This document shows, piece after piece, positions 37,922 to 46,304 of a stretch of DNA of 64,000 bases. This stretch comes from Gluconacetobacter tumulisoli (GTDB lineage Bacteria; Pseudomonadota; Alphaproteobacteria; Acetobacterales; Acetobacteraceae): contig NZ_JABEQM010000002.1 of the NCBI RefSeq assembly GCF_014174155.1, positions 1 through 64,000 on the forward strand, in the 5' to 3' direction. Position numbers and translations under genes: made by a program. A model generated the notes under the pieces. It ran no database searches and had not been told where the DNA came from. It was given only the letters and a program-made list of their open reading frames with translations. Every line of letters starts with the position of its first letter. Positions within the stretch are counted from its first letter, which is position 1.

Positions 37922-39607
37922 CTAGCGTCCCGTAATCAGCGCCGAAGGATGGCGATTGAGGAAATCGGTCAGGAAGCGTAGCGACCGCGCGGCCTCGTCC
38001 AGCTGCACCAGCATATGTTGCAGGTCGCGGTGGAAATCGGTGTCCCCGCCATAGCTGGCCAGCAGGACGTTCGCGTTCTTCAGCGTCTTGTCCAGCTGGT
38101 CGCTCATCTGCGGCAGGCGCTGGAACAGCGGATGCATGCCGTGGCGGGCGTCCCCGGCCAGGCCCTGGATGCTGCGCAGCGAATCCCGCAGGGCGGTGAT
38201 CGCCTGCCGGACCTCGGGGCTGTTGATCCGTGCGTCGGAATGGGCCAGCAGGTTGTTCAGGTTCACGCCCACCTGCGTCAGCGGCATCGCGGCGATCTTG
38301 TCCGCGACGGTGGACAGCGAATCCATGACGCCGCCCATGCCCCCGGCCTTGCCCGGAATGACCAGGGTCGCGCCCTCGGTCTGCACGACGGCAGGCGTGG
38401 CGTTCTTCACGAAATTGAGGCCGATGACCGACTCGCCGGTCAGGAAGCTCGCGGTATCGACCGACGCGCGCAGGCCGTTATCCACCAGGGCCTGGACCAT
38501 GCCGGCCATGGCGTCGTGATGGATTTCGTCCTCTTCCAGAATGCGCTCGGGCTGGATCTCCATGCCCACGCGGACGCGGGCCGTGCCGACCTTCGGGTCC
38601 AGGTCCAGCTTCACGCTGGTGACCGTCCCGACCTGGATGCCGAACATCGTGACCTGCGCGCCGACCGCCAGGCCGGACACCGAACTGGTCAGGTAGGTCG
38701 CCAGCGACAGCCGTTCGCGATAACCGGCATTATCGGCGGCCTCCTGGCTGTCATACAGGCGGAACACCGAATTCTTGGGGGCGACGGGCACCCCCTGCAC
38801 CTCGCGCCGCTGCGCCAGGCCGAATGCCACCCCGCCCGAGAACAGGGCCTGGAGCGACTGCAGCTTGACCTTCAACCCGCCGGCCCCGAATCCGACCTGC
38901 ACGCCCGAGACGTTCCAGAATCGCGTGTCTGTCCGCAAATAGCGGTCATAGGGCTCGCGGATGAAGACCTGGATCAGGATCGGCCCCTCGCCGCCCGGCG
39001 GCATGGTATAGCCCAGGACCTCGCCGACATCGATGTCCCGGAAAAAGACCGGCGCCCCCTGCCCGATCGACCCCAGGGTCGAACTGATCAGGGTATAGGT
39101 ATTGCCCGGCTGGTCGGAACGGATGCCCGGCGGGGATTCCAGCCCCTTGAACTCGGTCGTGCGGTGGCCGCCAGGCTCGCCCGGGTCCATCGAGATATAG
39201 GCCCCCGACATCAGGGTCTCCAGCCCCGTGATGCTGGCGCCGTTCAGCCGGGGCCGCACGACCCAGAATCGCGCATGATCGGTCAGCATCGGCGCCGAAC
39301 GCGCGCTCATGCGCACGCGGACCTCCACATGGCGCATGTCCGGCGTCAGCGTGACGGCCTCGACCGTGCCCAGCGGGACGGCCTTGTTCTTGACCTGGGT
39401 CTGGCCGCTGGTCAGCCCGTCGGCGGTGTCGAAGGTGATCGTGATCTCCGGCCCGCGCCCCATGAAGCCGCGCCATCCCAGATAGCCGGCGATGCCGATC
39501 GCGACGATCGGAACGAACCAGACGATCGAGAACCGAAACCGCCTCTCCGAGGCTTCCGGCGGGACGGCGTGCTGTCCGCCGGTATGGTCTTGAGGGTCGT
39601 CGGTCAC
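37922..39607 (-). CDS. pqiB: PqiB-like MCE-domain intermembrane transport protein
   Basis: A 561-residue protein with one N-terminal transmembrane helix (FSIVWFVPIVAIGIAGYLGW) and three MCE domains. The first begins near GPEITITFDTADGLTSGQTQ, the second near GAPVFFRDIDVGEVLGY and the third near SGLAVGAQVTMFGIQVGTV. A long helical C-terminus follows. PqiB forms hexameric tubes that carry lipids between membranes. The start overlaps pqiA by 4 nt. Confidence 0.9.
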   Translation of the reverse strand: MTDDPQDHTGGQHAVPPEASERRFRFSIVWFVPIVAIGIAGYLGWRGFMGRGPEITITFDTADGLTSGQTQVKNKAVPLGTVEAVTLTPDMRHVEVRVRMSARSAPMLTDHARFWVVRPRLNGASITGLETLMSGAYISMDPGEPGGHRTTEFKGLESPPGIRSDQPGNTYTLISSTLGSIGQGAPVFFRDIDVGEVLGYTMPPGGEGPILIQVFIREPYDRYLRTDTRFWNVSGVQVGFGAGGLKVKLQSLQALFSGGVAFGLAQRREVQGVPVAPKNSVFRLYDSQEAADNAGYRERLSLATYLTSSVSGLAVGAQVTMFGIQVGTVTSVKLDLDPKVGTARVRVGMEIQPERILEEDEIHHDAMAGMVQALVDNGLRASVDTASFLTGESVIGLNFVKNATPAVVQTEGATLVIPGKAGGMGGVMDSLSTVADKIAAMPLTQVGVNLNNLLAHSDARINSPEVRQAITALRDSLRSIQGLAGDARHGMHPLFQRLPQMSDQLDKTLKNANVLLASYGGDTDFHRDLQHMLVQLDEAARSLRFLTDFLNRHPSALITGR

Positions 39608-41076
39608 GCCTGCCCTGGCTCCATCATCTCAGTTCCCGCAACGGCATGGCCATCGCGCGTACGCACCAATGCGGACGCCTGCCCGCCCTCCGGGGACGGC
39701 CGGTTCAGCCCGGCCGCGTCCCACATCATCCTCGGATCGAAACTCCATGCCGCGAACAGGGTCAGGACGACCACCGCGGCAAAAGACACCATCCCGGCAT
39801 TCGCCGTGACGTTGGCCAGCGAATTGAACCGGACCACCGCCACCAGGATCGACACCATGAAGACGTCGATCATCGACCATCGCCCGATCGTGTCAACGAC
39901 ATGGAACAGCCGCGTCCGCTGCACCAGCGCGAAGGAGGATCCCAGCCAGGTCGCGATCAGCATCCAGCCGAGACTGAGGATCTTGAGCATCGGCACCACG
40001 ATGCTGGCAAAGAACACCAGCAGCGACAGGGGCACCATCCCGTCCTGCCACAACTCGATCGCGCCCTCGATGATGGTATGCCCCCCGCCGCCGCCGATCT
40101 TGAAGAACGTCATGACCGGGAAGAGATTGGCCGGGAAATAGAAGACGACCGCCGATATCAGGAACGCCGTGGTTCGCGTCAGGGTCTGGGGCGCGCGGCG
40201 CCAGACCCGGTGGTCGCAGCGCGGACAGACGCCCACGCAGCGCAGGTTGCTGACCGGCCGGCTCAATTCCCCCACCAGCCCGCACGAGGGACACGCCACC
40301 AGATGATCGACCGGCGGCATGGCGATCTCGTCGATCCGCACATGACGGACCCGCACCCGTTCGCCGTTTTCCATCCGGGTGATGGAATCCACGCGCCGGT
40401 GCTGCCAGATCAGTTCGGTATCCAGGGTGGAATCGGTGGCCGCCATCGTCAGCATCAGCGCCGCGATCAGATAGACCGCCGGCCCGACATCGACATGGGC
40501 CAGGTCCGTCAGCTTGGTATAGGCGACGAAGATGCCCAGGACATAGACCTCGACCATCGACCAGGGACGGAGCTTTTCGTACCAGATCAGCAGATGGGGC
40601 GCCCAGTCCGGCATCTGGCGGCGGCTGGCGGCATACAGGATCGCGAACATCATGCCGATGACGACGGCCGGCGCGATGATGGTGACGATCCCGACCAGCA
40701 ACCCGGCCTCGCCCCAGCCCTCGTGCAGCAATTCCAGCGGCCCGGTCAACAGGCTGACGGTCCGTTCGCGCCCATAGACGTCCAGCGTCATCAGCGACGA
40801 TGCCAGCGCGGCCAGGTACAGCGCGCAGGAACTGATGCAGAACGCCAGGGGGGTCTGCAGGGGCGAGGTCCGCCGCCGCCATTCCAGGGTCTGGCGGCAC
40901 CGGGCACAGGCCGCCAGATGCCCGGCCTGCAGGGGGGGCATGCGCTGGAACAGACCGCATCCGGGACATTCGACCAGGCCGTCGATGGTCCAGACATGGC
41001 GCAATGCCGCCGTCCGACGGGGCCAGCCGGCCCCGCGGACCAGGCGGGAGGTCCGGGCAGAGATCGTCTCGCTCAT
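39604..41076 (-). CDS. pqiA: PqiA-like membrane protein, double PqiA domain
   Basis: A 490-residue protein containing two PqiA units. Each begins with a zinc-ribbon-like pair of CxxC motifs (VECPGCGLFQ with ACARCRQ; VACPSCGLVG with VCPRCDHR) followed by four transmembrane helices. It is the inner-membrane partner of the MCE protein PqiB. I used the ATG at 41076; a GTG directly before it is also open. It heads the minus-strand operon, divergent from tRNA-Thr. Confidence 0.9.
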   Translation of the reverse strand: MSETISARTSRLVRGAGWPRRTAALRHVWTIDGLVECPGCGLFQRMPPLQAGHLAACARCRQTLEWRRRTSPLQTPLAFCISSCALYLAALASSLMTLDVYGRERTVSLLTGPLELLHEGWGEAGLLVGIVTIIAPAVVIGMMFAILYAASRRQMPDWAPHLLIWYEKLRPWSMVEVYVLGIFVAYTKLTDLAHVDVGPAVYLIAALMLTMAATDSTLDTELIWQHRRVDSITRMENGERVRVRHVRIDEIAMPPVDHLVACPSCGLVGELSRPVSNLRCVGVCPRCDHRVWRRAPQTLTRTTAFLISAVVFYFPANLFPVMTFFKIGGGGGHTIIEGAIELWQDGMVPLSLLVFFASIVVPMLKILSLGWMLIATWLGSSFALVQRTRLFHVVDTIGRWSMIDVFMVSILVAVVRFNSLANVTANAGMVSFAAVVVLTLFAAWSFDPRMMWDAAGLNRPSPEGGQASALVRTRDGHAVAGTEMMEPGQA

Positions 41077-41168
41077 CACAACCCCACATATAATTCAATT
41101 TCGGGGGATAGATAGTCATTCAGCATATTGCAGCCATGCCAAGGGTCGGATATAGCCCTCGTCGGCCG

Positions 41169-41246
<78 letters not shown>

Positions 41247-41310
41247 CTCCTTTGATTTTGTTGGCTTATTGGCCTCCGAGGGAGTGCCCTTTCGCCTTTG
41301 CATCCGGTCT

Positions 41311-41329
41311 TCCGGACTGTTTCCGGACT
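41311..41329 (+). repeat. Tandem 19-bp end repeat, left copy
   Basis: TCCGGACTGTTTCCGGACT, itself two copies of a TTCCGGACT-like unit. The identical 19 bases, in the same orientation, lie near the right end at 48414-48432. The flanks are also related (CATCCGGTC here, CATCCGATC there). Candidate integrase arm-type binding site. Confidence 0.65.
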
Positions 41330-41359
41330 GTCTTGGGCTCTGCGCGACAGGATCGGGGT

Positions 41360-41466
41360 GCGGCGGCTTTCCTCGAGTGGTTGCGAAGCCTGGCCAGCAT
41401 GGAGCGGGCATACAGCGTGAGGCTGAGCAGCGGGCACGCCGCGTCCTGCTGGATGAGATGACCGGC
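41360..41466 (+). pseudogene. Remnant of a DUF927 helicase-like gene
   Basis: Read on the plus strand, 41360-41430 encodes AAAFLEWLRSLASMERAYSV, which matches KAAFLEWLSSLTSAERARSV at residues 130-149 of the intact DUF927 protein of this element. After a frameshift the sequence VLLDEMTG continues the match to VLPDETIG. The remnant is in the opposite orientation to the intact gene and cannot be functional. It points to an earlier related element at this tRNA. Confidence 0.7.
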
Positions 41467-41712
41467 GACGCACCGCCCCAGTCATGCAGCGCACCTGGTC
41501 CACAAAAAAAGTTCTGCGAATTTCGCGGCGAAACACGCTGAGTTATGGCGCGGTCCACATCAAAAGGGATCTCAGTTTTCGACCCCCCTATCCCCTCTGG
41601 TCGCCCCTGTCGCCATGCTCGTTCATCGATGCGAAGCCATGCTCTTCGGACATGGCGGAGCAGTCCACGAGCCAACCAGCTTGTCTCTTCCCTTCACCCC
41701 ATACTCAAAAAC

Positions 41713-41870
41713 GGTGTTCCAGGTGTTCTAGGTGTTCCGTGTCATTTTTGTATTTTATTATCAGTTAGTTACAAGAACACCCTTCCGAATAAGACTGGAA
41801 CACCATTCCAAAAGGTGTTCCGCCACCAGGATGCATATTGGCAGATTTCCGCCAATCCTGTTGGAACACC
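41713..41870. repeat. Iterated GGTGTTCC motifs, left cluster
   Basis: Seven copies of an 8-bp motif. Three are direct at exactly 9-nt period (41713, 41722, 41731; GGTGTTCC, GGTGTTCT, GGTGTTCC). Four more follow at 41774 (inverted, AGAACACC), 41797 (inverted), 41814 (direct) and 41863 (inverted); the 41797 and 41863 copies share a longer GGAACACCATTC. Such phased repeats usually bind an initiator, excisionase or repressor. Confidence 0.75.
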
Positions 41871-42027
41871 ATTCGCTGGTCATGCGCCCGCACAGGCGAT
41901 TGACGGCTCTTCAGGCCGTCCGATGAGTATGCACTGATCGCATATCTTGATGCCATCGTTGCCAGCCTGTGCCGCCATCAGGCCCGAAATCCGGGAAAGA
42001 ATCTGTGCTGCTCCGCAGCACCCGCGC

Positions 42028-42582
42028 TCAGTCGGTTGCGCTTTCCAGGACGCGGTAGACGCTTGCCCGGCCGATGCCAAGCTGACGGGCGATCTCGGAC
42101 GCGCCGACGCCTTCCGCATGGAGCTCACGGACACGTTCGGCATCGATCGATGCCTTACGGCCCTTATAGACGCCCCGTTCCTTGGCCGCCGCAATGCCCT
42201 CTAGCTGACGCTCCCGCCGAAGATTAGTCTCGAACTCGGCGAACACGCCCAGCATGTCGAGGAACGCCTTGCCGGCGGAGGTGCTAGTATCGACCGGCTG
42301 TTCCGTGCAGCGCAAGGCCGCGCCTTTCTGACGCAGTTCGATGATGATGGACTGGAGATCGGCGATTGAGCGCGCCAGACGATCGATCCGTGTCACTACC
42401 AGCGTGTCGCCCTGGTGAATGAAGTCGAGGAGAAGACGCAGTTCGGTCCGTCCCTTGATCGAGGTTCCGGAGACCTTTTCCGCCCGGATCGTCGTGCAGC
42501 CGGCCGCCTTGAGGGCCTCACGCTGAATGGTCAGGTCCTGGTCGGTGGTCGAAACGCGGGCATATCCGTAAATGGTCGACAT
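42028..42582 (-). CDS. Serine recombinase (resolvase/invertase family)
   Basis: A 184-residue small serine recombinase. IYGYARVSTTDQDLTIQREA holds the nucleophile Ser11, followed by RTELRLLLDFIHQGDTLVVT and RIDRLARSIADLQSII with the conserved arginines. The C-terminal helix-turn-helix is GVGASEIARQLGIGRASVYR. It is complete, and the 190 nt upstream contain a res-like array of inverted TCTCAT motifs. On this element it probably resolves multimers of the circular form or inverts a segment; the tyrosine integrase handles integration. Confidence 0.93.
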   Translation of the reverse strand: MSTIYGYARVSTTDQDLTIQREALKAAGCTTIRAEKVSGTSIKGRTELRLLLDFIHQGDTLVVTRIDRLARSIADLQSIIIELRQKGAALRCTEQPVDTSTSAGKAFLDMLGVFAEFETNLRRERQLEGIAAAKERGVYKGRKASIDAERVRELHAEGVGASEIARQLGIGRASVYRVLESATD

Positions 42583-42594
42583 GGCGGGGTCTCA

Positions 42595-42723
42595 TGTCTC
42601 ATTAGGGTTTAGACATTTCCCTTATGCCGTCTCATAATGAGAAAATCAACTCAAATGAGACACGGAAAACCGCCATTCCGGTGTCTCACAAAATCGTCTC
42701 GTTAGATTATACTCAAATAAGAC
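42595..42723. promoter_or_regulatory. Candidate res site of the serine recombinase
   Basis: Three or more imperfect inverted repeats built from TGTCTCAT/ATGAGACA-like half sites: 42595-42615 (TGTCT...AGACA), 42629-42642 (TCTCAT, one base, ATGAGA), half sites near 42651 and 42681, and 42696-42723 (GTCT...AGAC) with a central TTATA, like a resolvase crossover subsite. Position directly upstream of the resolvase start supports both recombination and autoregulation. Confidence 0.65.
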
Positions 42724-42776
42724 AGCCCTGAGCCATGCAGCCTACACATAGCGAAGACGGCAGACCGGAGACCGAT

Positions 42777-44684
42777 CTACCGATCGCCCTCATCCGATCC
42801 GAGGATCGCCGCCGTCACTTCATAGGCTCGTACCTTCTTATGCCCTGGCGGGGAGATGAGCGCTGACATCTTGCCGTCGCGACCCGGCAGCAGAAATCCC
42901 CGCTCCGTCAGCACCACCTTGGCGCTCCGCTGGTTCAGCCCTGACAGGGCTTCGACCATTCCGTCGCTCATAAGGAAGTAGCGCCAGGCGGACCGCCCAT
43001 CCGCTTCCTTGATCCATCGCTTCCAGCCGGCACGGTTCTGCGTTCGGAACCGCTCGCCTGGGGGCAGGTCTGGCGCCTCGACCTGTTGTCCCTCTGGCGT
43101 GTTGCTATCAACCCAACGCTCGAACCGAGCCTCGCCATGCTTTGCGATGAAGTCGCGGAGTTGCTGCACGGCCTGTTCCTCCTCACGCCGGCCGACTGTG
43201 CCGCGCTCCGCGAGCCAGACATCGAAGCAGAGGCCTGCCATGACACCGGCCACGTCGTCATCCCAGCCGGTCAGACCGAATTCCGTAGCCAGTTCGCCGC
43301 CGACCGCGACCATCGCAAAGCGGGATGCCACGCTCCGCACCTGGCCCGATGCCGCCGGATGATCCTTCAACCAGCTTTCGGCCAGTTCCGCGATCCGCGC
43401 GCGCAAGCGCCGACGCAATTCGTCCTCGCTCTCCCGCGTCATCGTATCGGTTAACTGGCGCAGGAAAGCCCGCAGCGGCGCACCATAAATCCGGCCGGTG
43501 GCAGCCCGGAGATAGCGGGCAAAGGCATCGGGCGTGTCTTCATGATGCAGCCACTCGAACAGGCCCATGCCAGCTCCGGCATCCGCCGGCAGGTCCGCAA
43601 ACCGCACCTCCTGCCCAGCCTTGGTCGCCTTACCCGCCTCGCGGTTCAAGTCAGACAGGCCGAGTTCGCCCGTGGACAGGAACAGGATACGGAACCGCGC
43701 CACATTCCTTGCCCCACCTGTCCTGGTCGATCGCGCCTTTCCCTGCCCGTTCGACAACAGATAGGCGATCTCGCCCGCCTCGCGCGGATCAAGCTGGCCC
43801 ATTTCGTCCAGAGGCAGCAGCACGTCGCATGATGCCAGGGCCGTGCTTTCGATGCCGTTGGAGGTCGAACGCCAGGACCGAATATAGCCGCCAGCCCCGT
43901 TCTGACCTGTGCCACCGCAAACGGATGCCACAACCCGGAGCGCCGTGCTCTTGCCGACCCGGCTGTCGCCCTTGAACGAAATCCCACCGCCTTCCTCGCC
44001 CAGAAACGCGAGCAACGGCGCCGCGAAGGCGCAGGAGGCCGCGAACACCAGACGGGAGTTCTTCGCGCACATGGCGCCAATCTCCCTGCGCCAGTCCTCG
44101 ACCGTGCCTGCCACTCCGAAGAGTGACGCTTCCCGGTCCGTCGTTTGCAAGACGACACGCTCGCCCGCCTCGCCGATCGTCTCATCTGGCAAAACGAAGG
44201 CGGACCGTCCGCCAAAGGCGTGCCATCCGATCCGCGTCACGCTGCGCGCCCGTTCCGCGCTGGTCAGGCTCGACAGCCATTCGAGGAAAGCCGCCTTCGC
44301 CGCTGTGCCGGCACCCAGCGTCAGGCCGCCATCGGCCAGCCGGCTTCTGATCTCATTACCGTCACCTGCGAAGAGCGCCCGCGGAAACGCCTCCTCATGA
44401 CGATGGCCGTCCCGGTCATGCCAGGCGAGCAACAGGCCCCAGTTCTGGCCTTCCTCGTCCCGAGACTCCGCCAGGACATCGACCGGCCCGCAGATGAAGA
44501 CCAGTTCCTTATCACCCCTGCGGCGCCAAATCCCGCTGTCCAGATAACGGAATCGCCGATCTTCGCCCTCCGGTGCCGCCGCGCCCGATCCAGTCGCCGG
44601 TTCCGGCCGAAGCTGGACCACCTTGCCGTTTTCGATCCCGTCACGCACGGCCTTGCGGCCGCCTTTACCCTTGCGTTCGTTCAT
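42777..44684 (-). CDS. DUF927 domain protein, helicase/ATPase-like
   Basis: A 635-residue protein. Residues about 125-400 form the DUF927 ATPase region: AAFLEWLSSLTSAERARSVT, RIGWHAFGGRSAFVLPDETI, Walker A FKGDSRVGKSTALRV at 239-246 and a Walker B-like VLLPLDEMGQLD. DUF927 proteins are superfamily III-like helicases found beside toprim primases on satellites, plasmids and integrative elements. The ATG at 44684 overlaps the end of the toprim gene by 4 nt, the usual coupled arrangement, so the pair probably acted as the element's replication module. The frame is open further upstream but overlaps the toprim gene. Confidence 0.87.
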   Translation of the reverse strand: MNERKGKGGRKAVRDGIENGKVVQLRPEPATGSGAAAPEGEDRRFRYLDSGIWRRRGDKELVFICGPVDVLAESRDEEGQNWGLLLAWHDRDGHRHEEAFPRALFAGDGNEIRSRLADGGLTLGAGTAAKAAFLEWLSSLTSAERARSVTRIGWHAFGGRSAFVLPDETIGEAGERVVLQTTDREASLFGVAGTVEDWRREIGAMCAKNSRLVFAASCAFAAPLLAFLGEEGGGISFKGDSRVGKSTALRVVASVCGGTGQNGAGGYIRSWRSTSNGIESTALASCDVLLPLDEMGQLDPREAGEIAYLLSNGQGKARSTRTGGARNVARFRILFLSTGELGLSDLNREAGKATKAGQEVRFADLPADAGAGMGLFEWLHHEDTPDAFARYLRAATGRIYGAPLRAFLRQLTDTMTRESEDELRRRLRARIAELAESWLKDHPAASGQVRSVASRFAMVAVGGELATEFGLTGWDDDVAGVMAGLCFDVWLAERGTVGRREEEQAVQQLRDFIAKHGEARFERWVDSNTPEGQQVEAPDLPPGERFRTQNRAGWKRWIKEADGRSAWRYFLMSDGMVEALSGLNQRSAKVVLTERGFLLPGRDGKMSALISPPGHKKVRAYEVTAAILGSDEGDR

Positions 44685-45214
44685 ACGTTCTCGCCTTGCA
44701 GGACATCGTTCCAGTCCCGTCCTTCCGTTTCTGGCATTGCGAGGCGAACGGCGCGCCCCTGCGACAGGAACCATTGGCAAGCCCCATCGAGCGCCCGCCG
44801 CGCGGCCGGATTGCCGGCATCATTGTCAGCCGCGATGATGACGGTCCGGACGGCGGGCGGCAGCGTCACCCGTGCCATGTTCGCCAAGGAAACCGCGCAC
44901 AAAACGCGCCGTTCCGGGCAGGCTATGGCGATCGAAAGCGCCGTCTCGATCCCCTCGGCCAGCACCAGGGCTTCGCCGGCCGGCGAAGCCGCCAGCGGCT
45001 TGCCCGATGCCCCACGCCATAGCCGGATGCAGCCGCCAGCATAGGAGCCGAGTGTCATCTTGGCGTCCCGCAGTGGCGCCTTGCCCCAGCCGCCCGATGG
45101 TATCGGCGCCAACCAGGTGCGATGAATGGACTGTTGCCGCTGTTCCTCCCCCCCCCCGCAGACGATATCTCTCGCCCATCCCTTTCTGAGCGGATGAATG
45201 CCCTCCTGCCCCAA
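44681..45214 (-). pseudogene. Toprim (Toprim_3) primase-like protein, 5'-truncated
   Basis: The C-terminal region is well preserved: IHRTWLAPIPSGGWGKAPLR, AKMTLGSYAGGCIRLWRGAS, toprim glutamate motif ALVLAEGIETALSIA, the TVIIAADNDAGNPAA acidic motif and GRDWNDVLQG. Relatives carry about 150 more N-terminal residues including a zinc finger. Here upstream of IHRTW the frame soon turns into unrelated sequence, crosses a run of ten identical bases (45148-45157) and offers only a TTG start. None of the three frames upstream encodes the missing domain, so this looks like truncation and not a single frameshift. Catalytic toprim residues remain, and the downstream overlap with the DUF927 gene is intact. 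Confidence 0.7.
45148..45157. repeat. Homopolymer of ten C (ten G on coding strand)
   Basis: The longest homopolymer noticed in the window. It lies within the 5' part of the truncated toprim frame. Runs of this length slip during replication and are also error-prone in sequencing. Confidence 0.9.
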
Positions 45215-45281
45215 TCACCCCATGCCCGCAGACCTAAGCGCACGAAGCTGAAGCCGTAGGGCTTGTCGGTCGCAGGCCCGT

Positions 45282-45929
45282 TCAGGACAATTCCAGGGAC
45301 GATCCGTGATCCGCCGTCGCAGGATGCCCAGGATCGGTCAGGAAAGCCGCAGGGATCCTGGATCGGACCATTGTGCGGTGCTGGGCCACCTGCGCCTCAT
45401 AGGCGCGTGCTACCTGTGTCTGCGCCGCCTGCAAGCGGGACGTGAGGTGCTGGATGTTCTCCCGATGCATGTCCAGCAGTTCGGGCCGCCAGGCCGTTCG
45501 ATCGCGGGCCAGACGTGCTTCGGCCTCTTGCAGAGCACATGCGATCCGGTCCCGTTCGGCTTCGGCATCCAGGCACGCTTGCGTCGCCCGTGCCAGGACC
45601 GTTCGGGCGGTGCAGATGATCCGCCAGGCCAGCAGGATTTCCAGCAGCGTGCCGGGCTCGCCAGCGGCAAGACGGGCGAGATTGAGGTCGGGCCGCAGGA
45701 CACCCGGCGGCACGCCCAGCATGGCCGCCACCGTTTCGACATGCCGGCGCGGAACACGCTTCCACTCGCTGACTGACTGTGCCGTAAGATCACCGCAGGC
45801 CGCCGCGATCCGGCTGATATCCCCCCAGCGCCGACAGATCGGATACCCCATCATCAGGCGCCACGGCGCCTGGGGGCCACGTTGCCGGGGTGTCTTCGGG
45901 GTTGCAGGACGGCGGGCCGGGTTGGGCAT
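45282..45929 (-). CDS. YdaS-like HTH plus coiled-coil protein
   Basis: A 215-residue protein from ATG 45929 (an upstream GTG at 45965 is also open). Residues about 32-85 resemble a Cro/YdaS-type helix-turn-helix: RRWGDISRIAAACGDLTAQS followed by VSEWKRVPRRHVETVAAMLG and a PPGVLRPDL ending typical of YdaS-like proteins. The rest is a long Ala/Glu/Arg-rich helix (LARATQACLDAEAERDRIAC and onward) likely to be a coiled coil. It may be a DNA-binding regulator of the element, for example of the replication genes just downstream. No close family is recognised for the whole protein. Confidence 0.65.
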   Translation of the reverse strand: MPNPARRPATPKTPRQRGPQAPWRLMMGYPICRRWGDISRIAAACGDLTAQSVSEWKRVPRRHVETVAAMLGVPPGVLRPDLNLARLAAGEPGTLLEILLAWRIICTARTVLARATQACLDAEAERDRIACALQEAEARLARDRTAWRPELLDMHRENIQHLTSRLQAAQTQVARAYEAQVAQHRTMVRSRIPAAFLTDPGHPATADHGSSLELS

Positions 45930-46042
45930 GAGCCCGTTGTTGCAGAACCAGGATGAGGTGCACAATTGATGGCCATTAGTGCGGCGTTATTCAGGAGGTA
46001 CGGCCAGTCGATCGCGCATTGTGCCCTATACGGTCCCGAGCC

Positions 46043-46303
46043 ATGGAAAAAAGACAGAAGGGAAAAGTCCTGTCGTCATTGAACCGGGGAAATGATGTAA
46101 CGGCCTATGGTGTCATCGTCCCTGGCCTGCCGGGGTGCCTCTCGGTAGGTGATACGCTGGCCGAGACTACGAAGAACGCCGAGGAAGTCATCGGCACCTG
46201 GATCGAGACGGCACTGGATGCGGACAGCACCCTCCCCAACCGCCTGGAGATGGTCCGGGCGAACCCAGACCATGCAGGCGATGCCTTCGCCGTTATTGTG
46301 TAA
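46043..46303 (+). CDS. HicB-like protein without a HicA partner
   Basis: An 86-residue protein from ATG 46043. TAYGVIVPGLPGCLSVGDTL and ETTKNAEEVIGTWIETALDA match the RNase-H-like fold of HicB antitoxins (partially degraded by loss of catalysis). No 60-residue HicA toxin reading frame is adjacent on either strand. HicB-like proteins also act as stand-alone DNA-binding or small-molecule binding proteins. It is the only plus-strand gene inside the element and converges on the AT-rich orphan, whose stop is one base away. Confidence 0.7.
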   Translation: MEKRQKGKVLSSLNRGNDVTAYGVIVPGLPGCLSVGDTLAETTKNAEEVIGTWIETALDADSTLPNRLEMVRANPDHAGDAFAVIV

Positions 46304-46304
46304 A

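Larger units (their letters stand above)
41247..42027. other. Left end of the element, no intact gene
   Basis: A 781-nt stretch without a credible intact gene. It holds, in order, a tandem 19-bp repeat shared with the right end (41311), a frameshifted DUF927 gene remnant (41360-41466), an AT-rich part from about 41690, and a group of seven GGTGTTCC-type motifs (41713-41870). Several open frames cross it, but none has a ribosome binding site together with protein-like composition. Confidence 0.7.

Noticed and set aside
41713-41870. CRISPR-like array
   Set aside because: The repeats are only 8-9 bp, have changing orientation and no spacer-length regularity, and there are no cas genes.
41484-41937. 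Two overlapping plus-strand open frames near the left end of the element
   Set aside because: They cross the iterated motifs, lack ribosome binding sites and have no domain-like sequence.
45966-46042. Search for a HicA toxin beside the HicB-like gene
   Set aside because: No frame of suitable length or sequence exists on either strand between the HTH gene and the HicB-like gene or after it.
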